Assembly (NCBI GenBank): GCA_039812685.1
Contig: JBDIBB010000040.1
Span: 1-31,648, forward strand
Direction: 5' to 3'
Source of the DNA: JBDIBB01 sp039812685
GTDB lineage: Bacteria > Acidobacteriota > Vicinamibacteria > Vicinamibacterales > JAFNAJ01
Length of the DNA: 31,648 nucleotides
The notes under the pieces were generated by a model, which made no database searches, was not told where the DNA came from, and worked only from the letters and a program-made list of their open reading frames with translations. Shown piece after piece: positions 24,303 through 31,648 of the stretch (the stretch's first letter is position 1; every line of letters starts with the position of its first letter). A program made the translations under genes and the position numbers.

Positions 24303-24332
24303 GGCTTGGGGCTTGGGGCCTGGGGCTTGGGG
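24303..24332 (-). repeat. Heptad repeat upstream of nuoF, G-quadruplex-capable
   Basis: On the plus strand three of the four GG-Y-Y-T-G-G units are identical (GGCTTGG) and one is GGCCTGG. They give four GGGG tracts (24308, 24315, 24322, 24329) with CTT, CCT and CTT loops. The repeat begins 15 nt upstream of the nuoF ATG. The mRNA-sense strand is C-rich and the template strand G-rich, the same orientation as the repeat before selA. Confidence 0.85.
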
Positions 24333-24401
24333 CGGCACGTCGGGGGCCGGGGCCCTCCGCTCGGGGGCTGCGGGCCCCACGCCTCACGCCTCGGGCCTTC
24401 C

Positions 24402-25004
24402 CTATTCCTTCTTGTGCACGCAGCCGCTGAGGCTGGCCAGGCCCTTCTCGCGCAGCCCGGCGACGAGCGCCGGCACGTCCTCGGCCGACTGGCACTCGTG
24501 CCAGTGCTCGTTGTTGATCATCACCACCGGCGCGCGGTCGCACGCGCCCAGGCACTCCATCTCCATCACCGTGAACATGCCGTCGGCCGTCGTCTCGCCC
24601 GGCTTGACGCCCAGGTGCTGGCACAGTGCCTCGGAGACGCGGCCCGCGCCGTTGAGCGCGCACGACAGCGTGTGGCACACCTGCAGCACGTACGTGCCCA
24701 CGGGCTGCGTGAAGAACATCACGTAGTAGGAGACGACGTCCTCCACCTCGGCGCGCGTGCAGCCGATGACCTCCGCGACGTGCGCCATCGCGTGGCCCGA
24801 GACGTAGCCCTGCTGTTCCTGCACGATGTAGAGCGCCGGCAGCAGCGCCGACCGCCGCCGATCGGGGGGGTACCGCGCGATGATGCGGGCGAGCTTCTCG
24901 CGGTTCTCGGCCGTGAAGGCAAACGGCGGACCTTCCTCGGCCAGCTTGCGCCCCGACTTGTGCCACTGCGGCGTGCCGTAGGGCATCTTGGGATGGAAAC
25001 TCAT
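24402..25004 (-). CDS. nuoE: NADH-quinone oxidoreductase subunit E
   Basis: A 200-aa thioredoxin-like [2Fe-2S] subunit. Cys110, Cys115 (CHTLSCAL) and Cys151, Cys155 (CLGACDRAP) bind cluster N1a. Ordinary helical N-terminus with ALYIVQEQQGYVS. The ATG overlaps the nuoD stop (ATGA), so the two are coupled. Confidence 0.97.
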   Translation of the reverse strand: MSFHPKMPYGTPQWHKSGRKLAEEGPPFAFTAENREKLARIIARYPPDRRRSALLPALYIVQEQQGYVSGHAMAHVAEVIGCTRAEVEDVVSYYVMFFTQPVGTYVLQVCHTLSCALNGAGRVSEALCQHLGVKPGETTADGMFTVMEMECLGACDRAPVVMINNEHWHECQSAEDVPALVAGLREKGLASLSGCVHKKE

Positions 25005-26182
25005 CGATCCACGTCTCCGAGCACGATGTCGGTCGATCCGATGATGGCGATCACATCGGCGATCAGCGAGCCGGCGCACAGCTTGGGCAGCGCCTGACAC
25101 GCATAGAAGGACGGCGGCCGCGACTTCACACGCACCGGCCGGTTGCCGCCGTCGGAGACCACGGTGAAGGTCTGCTCGCCGCGCGGGCCCTCGATGGGCA
25201 CCGACGCCGTGCCGGCCGGCACGGTGAAGCCCTGCGAGTGCAGGAGGAAGTGCTGGATGAGCGCTTCCATCTCCGCGTAGACCCGGTCCTTGGGCGGCGG
25301 GGTGATCCGCGGGTCGTCGATGGCCCACGCGCCGGTCGGCGCGATCTTCTCGAGGCACTGCCGGCAGATCTTCAGGCTCTCCTGCATCTCGGCGATGCGC
25401 ACCTGGTAGCGCGCGAACACGTCGCCGGCGGTCCGGGTCACGACCTCGAAGTCCAGTTCCGGGTAGGTGAGGTAGGGAAACGCCCGCCGCACGTCGTAGG
25501 CCACGCCCGACCCGCGCGCGATGGGCCCCACCAGGCTGAGCGCGACGGCGTCCTCGCCCGAGAGCACGCCCACGCCCTCGGTCCGCTTGCGGAAGATCTT
25601 GTTGTCGGTGAGCAGGTTCTCGTATTCCCGCAGCTTCTGCGGCATCCGATCGAGGAACTCGCGCACCGCGGCGTGGAAGCCGGCGGGCAGATCCTCGCGC
25701 AGGCCGCCGACGCGGACGTAGGTGGGGAACATCCGGAAGCCGGCGATCATCTCGTTGATGTTCAGCAGCAGCTCGCGCTCGCGGAAGCAGTAGAGCATCA
25801 CCGTGACGGCGCCGGTGTCCATGGCGCTCGTCCCGAGCCACACCAGGTGGCTGTTGATGCGCTGCAGCTCCGCGAGCAGCGTCCGGATCCACCGCACCCG
25901 CTCGGGCACCTCGATGCCGGCCAGCTGCTCCACGCTCATGCAGTAGGCGATCGAGTTCGAGAGGCTCGACAGGTAGTCCATGCGCTCGACGAGCGGGATC
26001 ACCTGCTGCCACTTCTTCTGCTCGGCGGTCTTCTCGATGCCCGTGTGGAGGTAGCCGATCGTCGTCGCGGCCGAGATCACCACCTCTCCGTCGAGCTCGA
26101 GCACGAGCCGGAGCACCCCGTGCGTACTGGGGTGCTGGGGGCCCATGTTCACCGTCATCGTCTCGGTGCGCACTGCTGCCAT
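25001..26182 (-). CDS. nuoD: NADH-quinone oxidoreductase subunit D
   Basis: A 393-aa subunit of the quinone-binding arm, related to the large subunit of NiFe hydrogenases. MGPQHPSTHGVLRL (13-26) carries the quinone-site histidines and the C-terminus ends IIGSTDIVLGDVDR as in the family. The start at 26182 was preferred because the open frame upstream reads only Arg-rich sequence. It is separate from nuoC, not fused. The 97-nt gap before it follows gmhA and contains small CGCC/GGCG inverted repeats. Confidence 0.97.
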   Translation of the reverse strand: MAAVRTETMTVNMGPQHPSTHGVLRLVLELDGEVVISAATTIGYLHTGIEKTAEQKKWQQVIPLVERMDYLSSLSNSIAYCMSVEQLAGIEVPERVRWIRTLLAELQRINSHLVWLGTSAMDTGAVTVMLYCFRERELLLNINEMIAGFRMFPTYVRVGGLREDLPAGFHAAVREFLDRMPQKLREYENLLTDNKIFRKRTEGVGVLSGEDAVALSLVGPIARGSGVAYDVRRAFPYLTYPELDFEVVTRTAGDVFARYQVRIAEMQESLKICRQCLEKIAPTGAWAIDDPRITPPPKDRVYAEMEALIQHFLLHSQGFTVPAGTASVPIEGPRGEQTFTVVSDGGNRPVRVKSRPPSFYACQALPKLCAGSLIADVIAIIGSTDIVLGDVDR

Positions 26183-26279
26183 TGGTCGCTTCTCTGCTGC
26201 TCTCTGCCGCCGCCGCAGGCGGCGATCCGGGCCGGTGGCGGCCATCCGGACGCGGACGGCCGGCGCAGGCGGGGCGCTG

Positions 26280-26870
26280 CTACCGTCCCAGTTCCTCCTC
26301 GATCAACTCGCACCAGGCGTGCAGGATGGTCAGCTGCGCCTCCTGCACGCGTGCCGTGACCTCGTGCGGCACGTTCACGTGGAGGGCCGCCGCGGCGCCC
26401 ACCGCGCCGCCGTCGCGCCCCGTGAGCGCCACGGTTGTCAGCCCCCGTGCCGCCGCCGCCTGGAGCGCCGCGAGCACGTTGGCCGAGGCGCCGCTGGTCG
26501 AGATGCCCAGCAGCACGTCGCCGGGCACGCCCAGCCCCTCCACCTGCCGCGCGAACACGTGCTCGAACCCCCAGTCGTTGCCGATCGCCGTGAGCGCGCT
26601 GCTGTCGGTGGTGAGCGCCACGGCGGGCCACGCGGCCCGATCGCGCTGGAAACGCCCCATCAACTCGGCGGCGAAGTGCTGCGCCTCGGCCGCGCTGCCG
26701 CCATTACCGCACACCAGCAGCTTGCGGCCCGCGCGCAGCGCCGCGGCCATCGTGGCCGCCGCGGCGGCCACGGCCGGCGCCGACGGGCCCAGCGATGCGT
26801 GCACCCGGGCCGTCTCCTCGAAGAGGGCGCGGACCCTGGCAACCGGCTCGAGAGGGGCGGACATCACCAT
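26280..26870 (-). CDS. gmhA: Sedoheptulose-7-phosphate isomerase (GmhA), inside the nuo operon
   Basis: A 196-aa SIS-domain protein. It has CGNGGSAAEAQHFAAEL (54-70), LTTDSSALTAIGNDWGFEHVF, G-I-S-T-S-G-A-S (122-129), ALTGRDGG and VTARVQEAQLTILHAWCELIEEE. All four zinc/catalytic residues of E. coli GmhA are present with a constant offset: His65, Glu69, Gln176 and His184. It makes D-glycero-D-manno-heptose 7-phosphate, the substrate of the HldA kinase encoded at 5030-6043. It sits 10 nt after nuoC and 97 nt before nuoD on the same strand, so it is probably co-transcribed with complex I. ATG at 26870 or, two codons later, 26864. Confidence 0.93.
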   Translation of the reverse strand: MVMSAPLEPVARVRALFEETARVHASLGPSAPAVAAAAATMAAALRAGRKLLVCGNGGSAAEAQHFAAELMGRFQRDRAAWPAVALTTDSSALTAIGNDWGFEHVFARQVEGLGVPGDVLLGISTSGASANVLAALQAAAARGLTTVALTGRDGGAVGAAAALHVNVPHEVTARVQEAQLTILHAWCELIEEELGR

Positions 26871-26880
26871 CGTGACGGGA

Positions 26881-27462
26881 CTAACGCGACTCCGGGTGCC
26901 GGCGCATCCGCTGGATGCTCTCGACGAACTCGGCTTCCGACAGTTGCAGCGCCTCGTAGGTCCGCACCGGCAGCTTCACCTGCACCGGGTAGTCCTTGCG
27001 CAGGGGGTACCCCTCCCAGTCGTCGCGCAGCAGGATGCGCCGCAGGTCGGAGTGCCCGTCGAAGAGCACGCCGAACAGGTCGTAGACCTCGCGCTCGGCC
27101 CAGTCGGCCGACGGGTAGACGCCTGCCACGCTCGGCACCACCGGATCGGCGCCATCCAGCCGCACCACCAGGCGAAGACGGCTCGGCGGCGCGGCCTGGC
27201 CCGGCGCCGGGAACCCGGGCACCCCGAGGCTGACCAGGTTGTAGATCACCTGGAAACGGGGCTCGGCCGGCCAGGCATCGGTGGCCGTGAGCTCGGAGAG
27301 CAGCGAGTAGGCGTGCTGCGGGGCGTCGCGCAGCGCGCGGCACACGGTGACGATGGCATCGCGCGGCACGGCGATCGTCGGGACGTCGTGGCGATCGAGC
27401 GTCTCGAAGACCGCACCCGGTGCCGTCGCCTGAAGGAGGTCGATGATGGTGGAAACGTCCAT
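26881..27462 (-). CDS. nuoC: NADH-quinone oxidoreductase subunit C
   Basis: A 193-aa peripheral subunit (30-kDa family). YPSADWAEREVYDLFGVLF (116-134) and GHSDLRRILLRDDWEGYPLRKDYP (136-159) are the signature. No cofactor; it braces NuoB and NuoD. It is free-standing, not fused to NuoD. It follows nuoB after an 84-nt gap that contains a 22-bp perfect palindrome. Confidence 0.96.
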   Translation of the reverse strand: MDVSTIIDLLQATAPGAVFETLDRHDVPTIAVPRDAIVTVCRALRDAPQHAYSLLSELTATDAWPAEPRFQVIYNLVSLGVPGFPAPGQAAPPSRLRLVVRLDGADPVVPSVAGVYPSADWAEREVYDLFGVLFDGHSDLRRILLRDDWEGYPLRKDYPVQVKLPVRTYEALQLSEAEFVESIQRMRRHPESR

Positions 27463-27520
27463 GCGCGAGGTTCGGAGCGAAAGACCGGAACGTGGTGATG
27501 GGCAGCCGTGACCGGCAGCG

Positions 27521-27542
27521 GGCCGGCCCGCGCGGGCCGGCC
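27521..27542 (-). repeat. 22-bp perfect palindrome between nuoB and nuoC
   Basis: Arms GGCCGGCCCGC and its exact complement meet without a loop, 4 nt after the nuoB stop. In RNA this would be a very stable hairpin. No T-run follows, so mRNA processing or stability is more likely than termination (inference). Confidence 0.7.
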
Positions 27543-27546
27543 GCCG

Positions 27547-28065
27547 TCAGACGAGCGGCGACCGCGTCATCGCAATCTTGCGCTGCAACTGCACGATGCC
27601 GTAGATCAGCGACTCGGGGCGCGGCGGGCATCCCGGCACGAACACGTCGACCGGCACCACCTGATCCACGCCCTGCACGATGGCGTAGTTGTCGAACACG
27701 CCGCCCACCGACGCGCAGGCGCCCATCGAGATCACCCACTTGGGTTCTGGCATCTGGTCGTAGACGCGGCGCAGCACGGGCGCCATCTTCCGCGACAGCC
27801 GGCCGGCCACGATCATCAGGTCGGCCTGCCGGGGGGAGGCGCGGAACACCTCGGCGCCGAAGCGGGCGATGTCGTAGCGCGAGGCGCTCATCGCCATCAT
27901 CTCGATGGCGCAGCAGGCCAGGCCGAAGGTCACCGGCCAGATCGCCGATCGCTGCGCCCAGTTCACCACCCGCTCGACGGTGGTGAGCAGGAACGGCATC
28001 TCCTCCAGCTTTTCCGGCACGCCGGGGATCTGGAGGGGGCCCGAGGATTGCAACTCTGGAGACAT
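27547..28065 (-). CDS. nuoB: NADH-quinone oxidoreductase subunit B
   Basis: A 172-aa subunit bearing cluster N2. The tandem cysteines Cys51-Cys52 (GLACCAIEMM), Cys117 (MGACASVGGVFDNYAIVQG) and Cys146 (VPGCPPRPE) are the four ligands. Through N2 it passes electrons to quinone; in known complex I the electrons reach it from NuoI clusters N6a/N6b, and nuoI is not in this operon. Confidence 0.97.
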   Translation of the reverse strand: MSPELQSSGPLQIPGVPEKLEEMPFLLTTVERVVNWAQRSAIWPVTFGLACCAIEMMAMSASRYDIARFGAEVFRASPRQADLMIVAGRLSRKMAPVLRRVYDQMPEPKWVISMGACASVGGVFDNYAIVQGVDQVVPVDVFVPGCPPRPESLIYGIVQLQRKIAMTRSPLV

Positions 28066-28122
28066 CGCGCGAAGTTCCTACGGAAGGCGCGCCCGCGCGC
28101 GCATTCGGGTCAACCGACGTCA

Positions 28123-28138
28123 CGGCGGCCGGCCGCCG
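28123..28138 (-). repeat. 16-bp perfect palindrome between nuoA and nuoB
   Basis: CGGCGGCC followed by its complement GGCCGCCG, 3 nt after the nuoA stop: the same position relative to a stop as the palindrome after nuoB. No T-run. Confidence 0.65.
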
Positions 28139-28141
28139 CCT

Positions 28142-28510
28142 TCAGATGTGCTCTTCCTTGCCCCAGTCGAGCACGCCCTTCCGCCAGATGTACACGTAGC
28201 CGCCGAGCAGCAGCGCGATGAACACCACGATCTGGAAGAAGCCCATCCAGCCGAGATCGCGCAGGGCCATCGTCCACGGGTAGAGGAAGGCGACCTCGAT
28301 GTCGAAGAGCAGGAAGATCATCGCCACCAGGTAGAACTTCACCGACTGCCGTTCCCGGGCATCGCCCACCGGCGGCACGCCGCACTCGTAGGGCGCCGAC
28401 TTCTCCGGTGTGGGATGCTTCGGACCGAGCCACTGCGAGATCAGCACGCCGCCGACGCCGACGCCGACGCCCAGCGCGAGCATGATCACGAACGGGAACC
28501 AGCCTTCCAT
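28142..28510 (-). CDS. nuoA: NADH-quinone oxidoreductase subunit A
   Basis: A 122-aa, three-helix membrane subunit. YECGVPP (41-47, Cys43 in the quinone-channel loop) and LLFDIEVAFLYPW (67-79; Asp70 and Glu72) match the family. First gene of the nuo operon. The frame extends upstream but the ATG at 28510 fits both the family start and the promoter, leaving a leader of about 55 nt that contains GGGGAG. Confidence 0.96.
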   Translation of the reverse strand: MEGWFPFVIMLALGVGVGVGGVLISQWLGPKHPTPEKSAPYECGVPPVGDARERQSVKFYLVAMIFLLFDIEVAFLYPWTMALRDLGWMGFFQIVVFIALLLGGYVYIWRKGVLDWGKEEHI

Positions 28511-28571
28511 GGGCGGCACTCTCCCCGGACCGCGCACGAGAGCCGGCGTGCCGGGCCGTCTGAACCCGGGT

Positions 28572-28600
28572 ATGCTACTGGACGCGTCGTGGCGGGTCAA
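28572..28600 (-). promoter_or_regulatory. Sigma70-type promoter of the nuo operon
   Basis: On the minus strand TTGACC (28600-28595), a 17-nt spacer and TAGCAT (28577-28572). The predicted start is near 28565. It is back to back with the promoter of the divergent glycosyltransferase. Confidence 0.75.
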
Positions 28601-28629
28601 CGCGCGTGGTGGGAACGCGCGGCCTCTGG

Positions 28630-28635
28630 TATCGT
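28630..28635 (+). promoter_or_regulatory. Putative -10 box (TATCGT) of the GT4 gene
   Basis: TATCGT stands 6 nt before the GTG start, so initiation would fall on the start codon itself (leaderless). No convincing -35 box. Confidence 0.45.
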
Positions 28636-28641
28636 GCCCGG

Positions 28642-29988
28642 GTGCGCCTTGCCTGGTTCACGCCGTGGCCGCCCGAGCGCTCGGGCATCGCCGCCTACAG
28701 CGCCGAACTGCTGCCGCACCTGGCCGCGCACGCCGCGATCGACGTGTTCCTCGGCCGGGGACCGACGCCGGCCGATGCCGCCGCTCCGGCGGGGGTCCGC
28801 CTCTTCTCCGCCCACGAGTTCCTGCGCCTGCACGGCGCGCGTCCCTACGATCTGGTCGTCTACCAAGTGGGCAACGCGCGGTGCCACGATTACATGTGGG
28901 CGTATCTCGCCCGCGTGCCCGGGCTGGTCGTGCTCCACGACGCCCAGTTGCACCACTCGCGAGCCGCCGCGCTCCTGCGGCAGGGGCGCGCCGGCGACTA
29001 CCGTGCCGAGTTCGCCTACAGCCACCCTGACGCGCCACCCGCGCTCGCCGAGTTCATCGTCAACGGCCTGCAGGGTTCGCCGTACTACCTGTGGCCGCAC
29101 CGGCGGGTGGTGGTGCAGGCCGCCCGCGCCCTGGCGGCGCACAACGACTGGCTGGCCGCACGGCTGCGCGAGGAGGCCCCGGGAGTCCCGGTGCGCACCG
29201 TGCGCATGGGCACGCGGGCCCACGATTCCGCGCGGCGTGCCCAGGCAGAGGGCCACCCCGTCTTCGCGGCCTTCGGCGGCATCACCTTCGAGAAGCGCAT
29301 CCCGCAGGTGCTGCGCGCCTTCGCCCGGGCGCTGGAGGTGGCGCCGGCCGCGCGCCTGGTGCTGGTGGGTGAAGCCCGTGACCACTACGACGTGGCCGCC
29401 GATCTGAACGCCCTCGGCATCGGCGGGCGGGTCACGATCGCCGGCTACGTGGCCGACGAGGACCTCGACGGCTGGATTCAGGCCGCCGACCTCTGCCTCT
29501 GCCTGCGCTGGCCCACCTCGCGCGAGACCTCGGCGTCGTGGCTGCGGTGCCTGGCGGCCGGCAAGGCGACGGTGGTCACCGACCTGGTGCACACGATCGA
29601 GGTGCCGACGCTCGACCCGCGCCACTGGGGCCTGCAGCACGCCTCGGCGCGCGGGGCCGACGCCGACGCGCCGCCGCCGCGTGAGGCCGCGGTGGCGGTG
29701 GCCCTCGACATCCTCGACGAGGATCACTCGCTCGGGCTGGCGGTGCAGCGGTTGGCGGCCGACGCGCCGCTGCGGGCGCGACTGGGGACGGCGGCGCGGC
29801 GCTGGTGGGAGGCGCACCACACGCTCGCGCACATGGAAGCCGACTACCTCGCGGCGATCGAGGCCGCCCTTGACGCGCCCGGGGTCCCCGCTGGGCGGGC
29901 GTCGCTCCCCCCGCACCTGCTGGACGCGGCCGGCGGCACCCTGTCGCGAGTCGTGTCGGAGATGGGCATCACGAACCCACTGGAGTAG
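28642..29988 (+). CDS. Glycosyltransferase family 4-like protein
   Basis: A 448-aa GT-B glycosyltransferase. The opening VRLAWFTPWPPERSGIAAYS is the GT4 'P-x-x-G-I-A-x-Y' N-terminus. A second Rossmann half begins near 207 with FAAFGGITFEKRIPQVLRAF, then LVLVGEARDHYDV, VTIAGYVADEDLDGWIQAADLCLCLRWPT and RETSASWLRCLAAGKATVVTD, which stands for the E-x7-E region with the first Glu kept. It probably transfers a nucleotide-activated sugar in surface glycan synthesis. The GTG at 28642 was chosen by family start and by the -10 box 6 nt upstream. It is divergent from nuoA and followed, 113 nt on, by the methyltransferase. Confidence 0.85.
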   Translation: MRLAWFTPWPPERSGIAAYSAELLPHLAAHAAIDVFLGRGPTPADAAAPAGVRLFSAHEFLRLHGARPYDLVVYQVGNARCHDYMWAYLARVPGLVVLHDAQLHHSRAAALLRQGRAGDYRAEFAYSHPDAPPALAEFIVNGLQGSPYYLWPHRRVVVQAARALAAHNDWLAARLREEAPGVPVRTVRMGTRAHDSARRAQAEGHPVFAAFGGITFEKRIPQVLRAFARALEVAPAARLVLVGEARDHYDVAADLNALGIGGRVTIAGYVADEDLDGWIQAADLCLCLRWPTSRETSASWLRCLAAGKATVVTDLVHTIEVPTLDPRHWGLQHASARGADADAPPPREAAVAVALDILDEDHSLGLAVQRLAADAPLRARLGTAARRWWEAHHTLAHMEADYLAAIEAALDAPGVPAGRASLPPHLLDAAGGTLSRVVSEMGITNPLE

Positions 29989-30101
29989 CTCGCGGGCCCA
30001 CGGCGGGCAGCGGCGTGGTCCGACGCCGGATCGTCCGGCTGTGCGAGACTACAGCCTCCGGCTGCCGCCGCCCTGCCCCGGCGCGTGGCCCGCGATCCGC
30101 C

Positions 30102-31625
30102 ATGTTCGAACGCACCGTCTCGCCCGAGGATCTCGCCCGGCTCAAGGCCGGGCGCGAGGCGGCTGACCGCCGCTACAACGACGCGCTCACCGCGCTGGAC
30201 GCCGTGCTGGCGGGGCCGCCGGATCTGCCGCACCCGCCGCCGTCACCCGACGAACACCAGGTGACGCCGCTCAACGAGGCGTGGGATCTGCTGCGGCGCC
30301 TGCCGGCGCCGATCCCGGCGCCCACGGGCTGGCGAGCCTGGATCGCCGCGCGGGTCTGGCGCCTGGTGGCTCCCTTCGTCCTCGACCACCTGCGGGCGCC
30401 GCTCGAACAGCAGCACACGTTCAACGCCCGGCTCGTCGATCACGTGAACCGTGGCGTGCCGATCCAGCGCGCGACGCAGGCCGCGATCGAAGGCGCCATC
30501 GCCGGCCTCGGCCAGCACGCCCGGGCACTGGCCGCCTTGCAGTCGCACCTGATCGTGTTCCTGCAGCAGGTCACGGCCTACGTGGACACGAAGGACCACG
30601 AGTTCGAGGGCCTCGCGCGGCGGCGTGACGAGGACGCCCGCGAACTGATCGATCTGCTCGACCACCGGACCGTGGGCCTGGGCGGCGCCATCAGCGGCGT
30701 GGGCGACGAGATGGCGAAGCGGTGGGAGTCGATGGTGGCGCGTGAGGGCCGCTACGACGCCGCCGTGCAGCGGCTGGCGGCGGCCCACGCCGATCTGCGG
30801 TCCACCTTCGGTGTCATCCAGCAGGGCCACCACGTGATCAAGCGCGAGCTGGAGCGCCTGCGGGCGATGCCCTCGCCCGTGCCGGCCGCGGCCGAGCCCG
30901 GCGCGGCGGCCGGCGCCCCGCACGGCTTCCAGCAGGCCGGTGCGGCGACAATCGATGCCTACAAGTACGTCGGGTTCGAGGAGCGCTTCCGCGGGTCGCA
31001 GGAGGAGATCCGCCAGCGGATGGCGGACTACCTCGACCTGTTTGCCGGTACCAGCGACGTGCTCGATGTCGGCTGCGGGCGCGGCGAGTTCCTGGATCTC
31101 CTGCGCGAGCACGGCATCCTCGCGCGGGGGCTCGACCTCAACCGCGAGATGGTGGCCGCCTGCCGCGCGCGGGGCCTCGAGGTGGCCGAGGGCGATGCGC
31201 TGGGTTACCTGCGGTCGCTGCCCGACGCGTCGCTGGGCGGTCTGATCGCCTCGCAGGTGGTGGAGCATCTCCAGCCGGACTACCTGCTGCAGGTGCTCGA
31301 CGCCGCGTTCGCGAAGCTGCGGCCGGGCGCGCACATCGTGCTCGAGACCATCAACCCGGCGTGCTGGTACGCCTTCTTCTCGAGCTACGTCCGCGACCTC
31401 ACCCACGTGCGGCCGGTCCACCCCGACACGCTCAGCTACTACCTGCAGGCGAGCGGTTTCCAGCGCGTGCGCGTCGATTTTCGCGCGCCCTATCCCGAGG
31501 CGGAGAAGCTGCGGATGGTCGAGGGTGAGGATCCGCTGTCCGAGGCCTTCAACGCCAACGTCCGGCTGCTCAACGGCCTGATGTTCACGTATCTTGATTA
31601 CGCCGCGATCGGAGAGCGCGCCTGA
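30102..31625 (+). CDS. SAM-dependent methyltransferase with long helical N-terminal region
   Basis: A 507-aa protein. Residues about 1-260 lack a recognised domain but are helical and charged (LARLKAGREAADRRYNDAL, RRRDEDARELIDLLDHR, IKRELERLRAM), probably coiled coil, with an amphipathic stretch at 75-100 (WRAWIAARVWRLVAPFVLDHL) that could touch the membrane. An Ala/Pro linker (258-275) leads to a class I methyltransferase: DVLDVGCGRGEFLDLL (319-334) is motif I, LDLN the acidic loop, SQVVEHL (384-390) motif post-I, and VLETINPACWYAFFSSYVRDLTHVRP follows. This C-terminal type is common in O-antigen and capsule clusters (for example the methyltransferase half of WbdD-like proteins). ATG at 30102 preferred; the GTG at 30015 is possible. 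The last 23 nt of the window cannot be assigned. Confidence 0.82.
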   Translation: MFERTVSPEDLARLKAGREAADRRYNDALTALDAVLAGPPDLPHPPPSPDEHQVTPLNEAWDLLRRLPAPIPAPTGWRAWIAARVWRLVAPFVLDHLRAPLEQQHTFNARLVDHVNRGVPIQRATQAAIEGAIAGLGQHARALAALQSHLIVFLQQVTAYVDTKDHEFEGLARRRDEDARELIDLLDHRTVGLGGAISGVGDEMAKRWESMVAREGRYDAAVQRLAAAHADLRSTFGVIQQGHHVIKRELERLRAMPSPVPAAAEPGAAAGAPHGFQQAGAATIDAYKYVGFEERFRGSQEEIRQRMADYLDLFAGTSDVLDVGCGRGEFLDLLREHGILARGLDLNREMVAACRARGLEVAEGDALGYLRSLPDASLGGLIASQVVEHLQPDYLLQVLDAAFAKLRPGAHIVLETINPACWYAFFSSYVRDLTHVRPVHPDTLSYYLQASGFQRVRVDFRAPYPEAEKLRMVEGEDPLSEAFNANVRLLNGLMFTYLDYAAIGERA

Positions 31626-31648
31626 TCGTCGTGGAAGAAATGGGGTCG

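Noticed and set aside
22020..25097. Open frame of 1025 codons on the plus strand
   Set aside because: Antisense to nuoH, nuoF, nuoE; no recognisable domain.

Overview
The window is very GC-rich, densely packed Gram-negative DNA. The evidence for an outer membrane is an ADP-heptose/LPS gene set (GT9 glycosyltransferase, O-antigen ligase, HldA kinase, GmhA isomerase), a LolB-like lipoprotein and a near-complete NDH-1 (complex I) operon. Gene content, composition and the wide use of leaderless-type starts would fit a soil Acidobacteriota genome (Vicinamibacteria-like). That placement is inference; there is no rRNA or tRNA here to test it.

Layout. 1-2472 (minus): a truncated LolB-like lipoprotein gene and a large secreted TPR protein, overlapping by 20 nt. 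2573-6043 (plus): a tightly overlapping envelope operon, Trm112-like / GT9 / O-antigen ligase / HldA. 6084-7685 (minus): purH with a clear sigma70-type promoter. 7894-8274 (plus): a cold-shock protein gene with a strong promoter and a leader of about 135 nt holding four successive hairpins. 8467-8919 (minus): an unrecognised 150-aa protein. 9023-10456 (plus): selA. 10476-15960: an accessory cassette of three exported-protein genes. The first is a clan-A glycoside-hydrolase-like protein carrying 'AEG' beta repeats. The last carries a BACON-like domain, a calcium-binding segment and the same repeats. The 3' end of the last gene exists a second time as a frameshifted remnant directly behind selA, so two 197-bp direct repeats (98% identical) bracket about 5.2 kb. 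16029-28510 (minus): nuoA-B-C-gmhA-D-E-F-H-J-K-L-M-N from one promoter. 28642-31625 (plus): a GT4 glycosyltransferase and a SAM methyltransferase with a long helical N-terminus.

How the genes relate. GmhA (inside the nuo operon) and HldA (front operon) catalyse the first two steps to ADP-heptose. The GT9 and GT4 enzymes and the ligase would then assemble or ligate surface glycans. The nuo operon supplies a proton-pumping NADH dehydrogenase, but nuoG and nuoI are absent from their usual places (F is followed directly by H, and H by J), so those iron-sulphur subunits must come from elsewhere or be replaced.

Most notable points: the NuoG/NuoI gap; the repeat-bracketed exported-protein cassette with a pseudogene scar; GGGG-tract heptad repeats just upstream of both selA and nuoF; a (TTCG)8 microsatellite upstream of the glycosidase-like gene; and the multi-hairpin csp leader. 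I found no tRNA, rRNA, CRISPR array, transposase or integrase.
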